Shown: in pieces, positions 58,274 through 64,000 of the stretch
Layout: the number at the start of each line of letters is the position of its first letter
Numbering within the stretch: the stretch's first letter is position 1
NCBI RefSeq assembly: GCF_004770615.1
Contig: NZ_RQER01000005.1
Location: 226,538 to 290,537 of the forward strand
Length of the DNA: 64,000 nucleotides
Source of the DNA: Leptospira langatensis
GTDB taxonomy: Bacteria > Spirochaetota > Leptospiria > Leptospirales > Leptospiraceae
Direction: 5' to 3'
The notes under the pieces: model-generated
Told to the model about the DNA's origin: nothing
The model's input: only the letters and a program-made list of their open reading frames with translations
Databases searched by the model: none
Translations under genes and position numbers: made by a program

Positions 58274-58879
58274 TCAGGACATTCCATTCCGAAAGCGAGC
58301 GTCATAAACAACGCCGGACTCTCGGATCTCAGAAAGAGAATTCGCGTACGCAATCAGGATCTTGAGAGCAAACACGCTTCTCTCCCTGATATAAGAATCT
58401 TCTTGGGAAACAGGTTCACCTCCGTTGACGAGATGTTCCACCTCTCGGAAGATCAAATGTTCCGGAATATAACAGATCTTGGTGTTCTTATAAGAACTCG
58501 CACGAAGCTCATGGATCGGGAATGCGCCACCTCTGGCTGCCGAAACAGAGGCGAGCAATGCAGGCTTATGGCCCAACTGAACGAGTCCCGCATGTAAGAA
58601 GAAATTCTTGATCGCAGGGCTTGCCATTCCTCCGTATTCGGGAGTGACCACGACAAAACCTTCTGCACTTTTGAGCTCGGAATCGATAGGTTTCCATACG
58701 CCTTGCCAAACTGAATTCGATTCCGTCTGAGTAGAGTCATAGAAAGGAAGAGGATTCTTTCCCAGATCCAATGTCCAGGTTTCTACCGACATCTCTTTTA
58801 ACTTAGAGGCCAAAAAGGCTCCGACCTTTGCTGACTGGGATTCTTTCTGTTGAGAAGCTACTATGATACCGATCTTCAT
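58274..58879 (-). CDS. NADPH-dependent FMN reductase family protein
   Basis: 201 residues with a flavodoxin-like fold: IGIIVASQQKES (phosphate-binding loop, about 3-14) and VVVTPEYGGMASPAIKNFFLH (about 76-96), which matches the flavin-binding YNxSxPxxLKN region of azoreductase/FMN reductases. AAAGGAA lies 6 bp before the ATG. It would reduce FMN or quinones at the expense of NADPH. Confidence 0.87.
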   Translation of the reverse strand: MKIGIIVASQQKESQSAKVGAFLASKLKEMSVETWTLDLGKNPLPFYDSTQTESNSVWQGVWKPIDSELKSAEGFVVVTPEYGGMASPAIKNFFLHAGLVQLGHKPALLASVSAARGGAFPIHELRASSYKNTKICYIPEHLIFREVEHLVNGGEPVSQEDSYIRERSVFALKILIAYANSLSEIRESGVVYDARFRNGMS

Positions 58880-58999
58880 TCTATTCCTTTGGTATAAACG
58901 ATTGGCTTCGAGAACGAAAGGAAACTTCTTCTCAAAGCACTTGCTGAGAACAAAATAGAAAAACGGGGGTTTTCTCCAACGAGAAAAAAAGCGAAAGGC

Positions 59000-59701
59000 T
59001 CAGCTCAGGCCGTATTTTTTCTTCAGATTAGAAAGTTCTCTTAGGAAAGAATCCCTGTTCTTAGAACTAAGGGATTTCAGATCCACTATGATCCTCTCGG
59101 GCGCCTTGCGGGGTGAAATGATTTCACCCCCTCTGCCTTCCTTCTTCTTCAATAAGGTTTCCAGGTTCTTGACAGAAGGCTCAGCTCCAGTCTTCAGCAA
59201 TTCCGCAACCGATCTTTGGTCCAGTCTTGCGATCGAGCTCAATTGCTTTACATATCTTTCGGTGTAACCTAAGATCTTTCCGACTTCTTCTGCAGTTTTC
59301 TTTCTTTCTTTTCTGAGGAATTGGATAGCGCGTCCCACTTCCCAAGGGTTTAAACTTTTTCTCTTTTCGTTCTCGGCCAGGGCCATTTCGTAGCATCTAT
59401 CTTCGGAAGCTTCCGTCTCTACCACAGGAACGGATTTCCAGCCAAGGATCCTTGCGGCCTGGAACCTTCTCTCTCCTGCTACGATCTGGAACTTCTTACC
59501 TTGCTTACGGACTACGATCGGCTCTATCAACCCTAGTCTTTTCATGGACTCGACCAGATCGCCTACTTCTTCTTTTCCGAAGACTCTTGGTTGGTCCGGA
59601 TTCGGGAGAATATCCGAAAGCGAGATCTCTTTCTTAGAAGTTTCTTCTCCGCCGAAGGCGGTCAGCAAATCCAGTCCCGCGAAATCAGCTCTTTTTGCCA
59701 T
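59000..59701 (-). CDS. parB: ParB/Spo0J-type centromere-binding protein
   Basis: 233 residues, shorter than most chromosomal ParB. N-terminal nuclease/CTPase-like domain with GERRFQAARILGW (76-88), including the C-motif arginines, and ALAENEKRKSLNPWE; helix-turn-helix with TAEEVGKILGYTERYVKQLSSI (about 135-156). The C-terminal dimerisation part is short. It overlaps parA by 17 bp, with GAGGAG before the ATG. A palindrome inside its coding DNA is a parS candidate. Confidence 0.93.
   Translation of the reverse strand: MAKRADFAGLDLLTAFGGEETSKKEISLSDILPNPDQPRVFGKEEVGDLVESMKRLGLIEPIVVRKQGKKFQIVAGERRFQAARILGWKSVPVVETEASEDRCYEMALAENEKRKSLNPWEVGRAIQFLRKERKKTAEEVGKILGYTERYVKQLSSIARLDQRSVAELLKTGAEPSVKNLETLLKKKEGRGGEIISPRKAPERIIVDLKSLSSKNRDSFLRELSNLKKKYGLS
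59110..59130. other. parS candidate, site 1 (inside parB)
   Basis: A perfect 21-bp palindrome: arm GGGGTGAAAT, one central G, arm ATTTCACCCC. It encodes GEIISP in the ParB C-terminal part. A near-identical site lies upstream of parA at 60768-60788; no further copy is seen in the window. Confidence 0.6.
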
Positions 59702-60662
59702 CGGATCTCCTCATTACTTCCTCGGCGAGAACGGAAAACATCTGCATCGCCTTGGGATCGTATTCTGATAAAAGTTTGCGTTTTGCTTGGGACTGAGGAA
59801 TTGCCTCTCTCCGATACACAACCGATTCGAAAACAGGGAAATATTTGCGCACAGTTTCCGCGAGACCCGAAAGAGCCCTTGAGTCCTCGTATTGATTCAA
59901 GACCGCTCCCAAGAGTCCAAGGGTCGGATTCGCTTTCTTTCGGATCTTCTCGATCGTACCATGAAGGTCCTTCAGCCCTTGCACGCTGAACGCTCTGGTT
60001 TGTATGGGGACTAGCACCGAGTCTGCCGCGATCAGAGCATTCTCCAGGATCAATCCGAGAGACGGAGGACAATCTATTATAATATATTCATAAGAGGAGC
60101 GCACAGGCAATAGAGCTTCTTTCAGAAGATCAAAATCGTCTCTCTCATACGGAGTAGTAAAGTTCGCTAAATGAATAGAAGAAGGGACCAGATCCAATCC
60201 GGGTGCAAGATTCACTATGATCTCGGAGATAGGAAGCTTATCCTCGTTCTTATATCCCAGAGAATGAAAGACGGACTTCTCCGTTTGCCCCACATAAAGC
60301 TGAGTGATATTTGCCTGAGCATCCCAGTCCAAGAGAAGCACTTTCTTTCCTGCCTTAGACAATGCTTCTGCCAAGCAAATGGAGACTGTGGTCTTTCCTT
60401 CTCCGCCTTTCTGATTGGAAACAGCTATGATCACAGATTCATATGCACTCTTATCCTTCTTGGAGAAGTACTTATCCAATACTTCTGCCTTGTACTTTCC
60501 TTTGCCATCCTTTGGCACGGACCAGGCCTCCGCCTTTTCCAAGAATTCCTCCTCGGAACCTAAGGCGTATTCGGAAAGAACCTCTTCTACGTTCAATGAT
60601 CTCGCTTTCACAAAGCACTCCGGAACTATCCTCTTGTTCCCCTTAAAGTCCCAATTTGTCAA
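59685..60662 (-). CDS. parA: ParA-type partition ATPase with N-terminal extension
   Basis: 325 residues from a TTG. The deviant Walker A reads KGGEGKTT (85-92; K85 and K90 kept) where KGGVGKTT is usual; the Walker A' (DWDAQANIT) and B (IIDCPPSLG) boxes are intact. Residues 1-75 form an extension not found in the short chromosomal ParA type, possibly a DNA-binding segment. The true start may be the GTG at 60611, which has CCGGAG 6 bp upstream, since TTGACA at the TTG start could instead be part of a promoter. The next gene, parB, overlaps it. Confidence 0.93.
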   Translation of the reverse strand: MTNWDFKGNKRIVPECFVKARSLNVEEVLSEYALGSEEEFLEKAEAWSVPKDGKGKYKAEVLDKYFSKKDKSAYESVIIAVSNQKGGEGKTTVSICLAEALSKAGKKVLLLDWDAQANITQLYVGQTEKSVFHSLGYKNEDKLPISEIIVNLAPGLDLVPSSIHLANFTTPYERDDFDLLKEALLPVRSSYEYIIIDCPPSLGLILENALIAADSVLVPIQTRAFSVQGLKDLHGTIEKIRKKANPTLGLLGAVLNQYEDSRALSGLAETVRKYFPVFESVVYRREAIPQSQAKRKLLSEYDPKAMQMFSVLAEEVMRRSDGKKS

Positions 60663-60767
60663 GAAAACCTATGTCTCATTGGCCTCTAAGCGGGAAAAAA
60701 CCGAATTGAAACGGTAGGGTAGGGGATAATGCTGGGGAGATTGCCTAGCGGAACAGGAATTCCATTA

Positions 60768-60788
60768 GGGGTGAAATCATCTCACCCC
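60768..60788. other. parS candidate, site 2 (upstream of parA)
   Basis: Arms GGGGTGAAAT and ATCTCACCCC around a central C, one mismatch from perfect, with a further A/T pair outside. It is about 105 bp before the parA start and just before the start of the omptin-like gene, so it could serve as both partition site and operator. Confidence 0.55.
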
Positions 60789-60805
60789 TTCGGCTTCAGG
60801 ATGAA

Positions 60806-61924
60806 ATGAAAATTCTAATTCGATTCTTGCTCTTATCTATCTTTTTAGTCCATCTGCAAAATATCCAAGCCCAAGACAAGGGCCCCCCTCTCATCCTAAA
60901 GACAGAATCCGATCAGAAGAACGAAACTACCCCGTCCTCCGGCGGAAACATTCCCTCCTTCCTGAAGGACTTTCTATCTCGCAGCTCCTTGACCGGGCTA
61001 TTCGGCCAGAACGGCGGACAGCATATCTTCGAATCAGGGACCAAATATCCGAACCTCTCCGGAGTAAAGGCGGGGTCCAGGATCACCTACGATCGTGAAT
61101 TCCAATACGGAGGTCTCGAGTTCAAGCACTGGTGGAATGGCTGGGAGATCAGCCTAGGATATAGAAGTAATTTTAAGAACCAAAGGACGGAGCAGGGTAG
61201 GGACGAGGACTTCTTCATGGGAAGCGTGACCCAGGAGAGAGGGACAAAGATCGATCTAGGTCATCTTAGCTTTTACGATACACCCTATACTTTCACCGGC
61301 ACCCAGAATTTCGCGGACGGTCGGGGAAAGCTGAAGATGAAACAGGATCGCATCAGCCTCCAAGCCAGAAAGTATTTCGGCACTTCCGACCCGGACCCTC
61401 GTAAGGCTGGTTCGGGAATATTCCTATCCGGCGGAGCCCATTATAGTTTCTTTAAATATTATCTCTACGATGTGACCCAATGGATCGCAACTGTCCCGAT
61501 AGTCACCTATGGCCCCATCGGGATCGGGCTTAGTTATTCCAATTCCACTTGGGAATTCCCCTTTGGGATCGGCTATAGGTATTCTACCGGGAATTGGATG
61601 TTGGAAACAGGTTTTATGGGAAGCGTTTGGTATAGCCACTACAGGGATTACCATTACCAAAGGAACCTCAACTTCATAGGAGACTCTTCCGGATATGGGA
61701 TAGAGACCCATATTGCAGGAGCATATGTTCTGAACTCTTGGATGTTCTTATTAAAGTTAACCGAATACAGACTGTACGGACAAGGAAGCTTTCAAACTCA
61801 CGGAGGATTGAATACATCCGATATCCTTTCAAATTTCTCCGGAGAATATAGGAATTATCTTAGCACGAAGCAGTTCGCAGTAGAACTTCAGATCACTAAT
61901 TTCTTGGATTGGATCTCTCGTTAA
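60806..61924 (+). CDS. Omptin-like outer-membrane protease candidate
   Basis: 372 residues. Signal peptide (MKILIRFLLLSIFLVHLQNIQA) and about ten amphipathic beta strands rich in Tyr, Trp and Phe, so an outer-membrane barrel. Two motifs fit the omptin catalytic residues: D133-E-D135 in GRDEDFFMG (OmpT Asp83-x-Asp85) and D281-Y-H283 in SHYRDYHYQRNLNF (OmpT Asp210-x-His212), followed by a G-Y-G-I segment and AGAYVLNSWMFLLKLTEY as in omptins. The barrel is larger than OmpT by about 50 residues. The TAA shares its A with the hemH ATG. Protease activity is inferred. Confidence 0.72.
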   Translation: MKILIRFLLLSIFLVHLQNIQAQDKGPPLILKTESDQKNETTPSSGGNIPSFLKDFLSRSSLTGLFGQNGGQHIFESGTKYPNLSGVKAGSRITYDREFQYGGLEFKHWWNGWEISLGYRSNFKNQRTEQGRDEDFFMGSVTQERGTKIDLGHLSFYDTPYTFTGTQNFADGRGKLKMKQDRISLQARKYFGTSDPDPRKAGSGIFLSGGAHYSFFKYYLYDVTQWIATVPIVTYGPIGIGLSYSNSTWEFPFGIGYRYSTGNWMLETGFMGSVWYSHYRDYHYQRNLNFIGDSSGYGIETHIAGAYVLNSWMFLLKLTEYRLYGQGSFQTHGGLNTSDILSNFSGEYRNYLSTKQFAVELQITNFLDWISR

Positions 61925-63027
61925 TGAAAAATAAACTCTTACTCATCAATTTGGGCGGTCCCAGGACTGCGAAAGAAATCCCTAAATTCCTAAAGGACCT
62001 GTTCGAAGATCCCCTGGTGTTCGATCTTCCCATCCCTGAATTCCTAAGGATACGACTTGCAAGATGGATCGCTTCCACTCGATCCAAGAAAGTAGAAGAG
62101 ACATACGCTTCTATGGGATTCGGAGGCGGATCTCCTTTAGTAGACGAAACGGAGAAACAGGCGCAAGGATTACAAAAAATCCTAGAGGCAAACGGAGAAA
62201 GCTGGGAAGTACGGACGGCGATGTGCTGTGGTTATCCAGATATCCGAGAATTCCCTAAGGAATGGACGGACCCAAAGCAAGGCGTCGTTTTATTACCGCT
62301 CTTTCCTCAGTTTTCAAGATCCACTGTTCTCTCCACGGCAATGCTCATGGAAAAGCAATTGGGCTTCTGCCCCGCATCAGATCCTCTTTGGGTCAGACCC
62401 TTCTCCGCAAGAAAAGAATACTTGGAATCCTTGAGGGACCTGATCTTGGACTTCTTCCAGGGAAAACTTTCGGAGAAAGATTTCTTACACCTGCATTCCA
62501 AGCCGATCGTAAATTGGGAAGATCTGGATCTAGTATTTAGCGCTCACGGTATTCCTCTTCGACTCATCCAAAAAGGAGATCGGTACACCGAAGAAATAGA
62601 GAAGAACGTGGAGAACTTAACCCGCTTGCTCAGAGAAAAAGGATTCAAAGGAGAAGTCCATCTTTCCTACCAGAGTAGGGTAGGGCCAAGCAAATGGACT
62701 ACTCCGAATACATTGGATAAAATGCAAGAATTGGGAGAGAGGGGAAGAAAGAGAGTCGCAGTCTATCCCATTAGCTTCGTAAGCGATCACTTGGAGACTC
62801 TAGAGGAGATAGGAGTGCAGATCAAAGACCATGCACTTTCCCATGGGATCCAAGAATATTATAGAATTCCTGCACCGGGAACTTATACTCCTTTCTTAAA
62901 GGCGCTCGCAAGTTTCGTCCTGGAAGCAAAAAAAGCGGGGCAGGATCGGACAACTACGGCCTGTGTTTGCAAATCTTCCGGAGGATGGGATCCACAAAAG
63001 GAAAGGATTACTTGCCATTCGAGATGA
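61924..63027 (+). CDS. hemH: Ferrochelatase
   Basis: 367 residues from the ATG at 61924, which shares its A with the TAA of the preceding gene (TAATG). Inserts ferrous iron into protoporphyrin IX. The catalytic histidine is H208 in VFSAHGIP, and the family signature YPISFVSDHLETLEEI lies at 281-296. The C-terminus (after about 335) carries C347, C349 and C364, an extension that might hold an iron-sulphur cluster. No other heme genes are in the window. Confidence 0.96.
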   Translation: MKNKLLLINLGGPRTAKEIPKFLKDLFEDPLVFDLPIPEFLRIRLARWIASTRSKKVEETYASMGFGGGSPLVDETEKQAQGLQKILEANGESWEVRTAMCCGYPDIREFPKEWTDPKQGVVLLPLFPQFSRSTVLSTAMLMEKQLGFCPASDPLWVRPFSARKEYLESLRDLILDFFQGKLSEKDFLHLHSKPIVNWEDLDLVFSAHGIPLRLIQKGDRYTEEIEKNVENLTRLLREKGFKGEVHLSYQSRVGPSKWTTPNTLDKMQELGERGRKRVAVYPISFVSDHLETLEEIGVQIKDHALSHGIQEYYRIPAPGTYTPFLKALASFVLEAKKAGQDRTTTACVCKSSGGWDPQKERITCHSR

Positions 63028-63128
63028 CGCGTTATGCGGCACTTCAGCAGTAAGATTGAATCGCAGCTGATATAGCCAAAGGTAGTAAATTACTGTCACA
63101 AAATTCTGTATTTAGGCGGAGGAACCAA

Positions 63129-63542
63129 ATGAATACTTTTCCAGTACGACATATCGGCGTTAGCCTTTCTATCGATCTCAAGACGGTTTACGAATACCTA
63201 GCGGACCCTAAAAATTTTCCGGAATGGGCATCCGGACTCTGCAAATCCATTCAGGCTTTAGATAACGGAGAATGGTTGATCGATTCTCCCATGGGAGAAC
63301 TGAAAGCCGTTTTTTCTGAAAAGAACCCGTATGGGGTTTTGGATCATACCGTGATCTTCGGTCCGGACAAAAAAGTAAATAATCCGATGAGGATCCTCGC
63401 AAACGACCAAGGCAGCGAGCTTGTATTTACCCTATTCCAACTCCCGGAAATGTCAGACCAGAAATTCGAAGAAGATGCCGCCTGGGTAAAAAAGGATTTA
63501 ACAGAACTAGCGGAATTATTAAAAAAGAAATTCTCTAAGTAA
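63129..63542 (+). CDS. SRPBCC family protein
   Basis: 137 residues. The N-terminal strand-helix VSLSIDLKTVYEYLADPKNFPEWASG (about 11-36) and a final amphipathic helix (VKKDLTELAELLKKKF) define the polyketide-cyclase/SRPBCC fold. Ligand unknown. GGAGGAACC precedes the ATG. Confidence 0.85.
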   Translation: MNTFPVRHIGVSLSIDLKTVYEYLADPKNFPEWASGLCKSIQALDNGEWLIDSPMGELKAVFSEKNPYGVLDHTVIFGPDKKVNNPMRILANDQGSELVFTLFQLPEMSDQKFEEDAAWVKKDLTELAELLKKKFSK

Positions 63543-63566
63543 CTCCAAAGATTGCGAGAGCCCGTC

Positions 63567-63971
63567 ATGGACCCGAAGAAGAAAGAGTTCAAAGATATAG
63601 ACGAATACATTTCGTCCCATCCGAAAGAAGTGCAGAAGGGTTTGCAGGAGATCCGAGCCGCGATTCATAAATCGGCTCCTCTTGCAAAAGAAAAGATCAG
63701 CTATAATATGCCCGCGTTTGATCAGAACGGCACTCTAGTATATTTCGCAGGATTCAAAAAGCATATAGGCTTTTATCCTATGATCAGTGTGCTGGATACT
63801 CTTAAGGACGAATTGTCCAAGTATAGAACATCGAAAGGAACCCTCCAATTCCCGCATGGAGAGCCGATTCCCTTGAAAATAATCTCTAAAATAGTTAAAC
63901 TGAGAGTGAAAGAGAATATGGACCCGGATCGAAAGAAAAAGAAATCAAAGTCTTTATCTAAGAAATCCTAA
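63567..63971 (+). CDS. DUF1801 domain protein
   Basis: 134 residues from the ATG at 63567 (a TTG at 63552 would add 5). DEYISSHPKEVQKGLQEIRAAIHKSAP (about 13-39) followed by KEKISYNMPAFDQNGTLVYFAGFKKHIGFYP is the standard DUF1801 pattern. The tail is very lysine-rich. Members are small soluble proteins of unknown role, sometimes iron-chaperone-like (YdhG). Last gene in the window. Confidence 0.9.
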   Translation: MDPKKKEFKDIDEYISSHPKEVQKGLQEIRAAIHKSAPLAKEKISYNMPAFDQNGTLVYFAGFKKHIGFYPMISVLDTLKDELSKYRTSKGTLQFPHGEPIPLKIISKIVKLRVKENMDPDRKKKKSKSLSKKS

Positions 63972-64000
63972 AGACCGTTTTGCTCAAAGGCCCTTTCTAA

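Noticed and set aside
1..64000. Search for tRNA, rRNA, CRISPR arrays, insertion sequences and prophage genes
   Set aside because: No tRNA-like T-loop context, no regularly spaced repeats, and no transposase, integrase or phage structural motifs were seen by eye.

Overview
The window looks like chromosomal DNA of a Leptospira species (Spirochaetes). It has genus-typical families: a DUF1564-like protein, a DUF1574-like SGNH protein, small Cys-rich lipoproteins, many FecR-domain proteins, and a Bat operon in which batB and batC appear fused. By eye the G+C is in the low to mid 40s percent, richer than L. interrogans, which would suit one of the GC-richer (e.g. intermediate/P2) lineages; that placement is inference. 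There are no rRNA or tRNA genes, insertion sequences, prophage genes or CRISPR arrays. Coding density is high, with many ATGA or TAATG start/stop overlaps and several TTG/GTG starts.

Layout. 0-7.3 kb (minus strand): a methyl-cycle operon, ArsR-type regulator/methyltransferase - ahcY - 7Fe-type ferredoxin - metH - small protein, with a perfect palindromic operator candidate in front. 7.3-13.2 kb: DUF1564-like protein, a FecR protein, an orphan DNA methyltransferase, an ECF sigma factor with a membrane FecR partner and a HAMP protein, and two small exported proteins. 13.3-24.5 kb: patatin lipase plus GH5 glycosidase, MFS and Na+/solute transporters, a GGDEF protein, crotonase, haloalkane dehalogenase, a methyltransferase/membrane-protein pair. 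24.6-27.6 kb: B12-dependent MeaA-type mutase with its MeaB GTPase. 27.6-33 kb: an AT-rich multi-TM protein, an exported caspase-fold/ankyrin protein, a fatty-acid desaturase. 33.2-39.7 kb: SpoIIE-type phosphatase, NAD-kinase-like protein and STAS protein in a row, then PhoX. 39.1-48.6 kb: a long minus-strand operon moxR - DUF58 - membrane protein - batA - batBC - batD - htpG - exported protein. 48.6-56.3 kb: lipoproteins, DUF1574-like protein, SRPBCC, two SDRs, NDH-2, low-Mr phosphatase. 56.4-60.7 kb: GGDEF, cNMP-binding protein, flavin reductase and parAB. 60.8-64 kb: an omptin-like outer-membrane protease candidate coupled to hemH, then SRPBCC and DUF1801 proteins.

The signals I consider least explained by ordinary annotation are: (i) a 20-bp dispersed motif, TTTGTCGAAGWTACTACAAA, present about eight times in the first 16.3 kb and arranged as three same-order inverted pairs, one of which brackets a whole small gene; (ii) two nearly identical 21-bp palindromes, one inside parB and one upstream of parA, good parS candidates; (iii) a possible leader peptide plus long hairpin upstream of the patatin/GH5 operon; (iv) an intergenic element with two mutually exclusive terminator stems before the SpoIIE phosphatase; (v) an omptin-like protein retaining both Asp-x-Asp and Asp-x-His motifs; and (vi) an exported caspase-fold protein with ankyrin repeats. 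The presence of parAB without the usual rsmG/mnmG neighbours, next to hemH, would suit the second Leptospira chromosome, but no replication initiator lies in the window.
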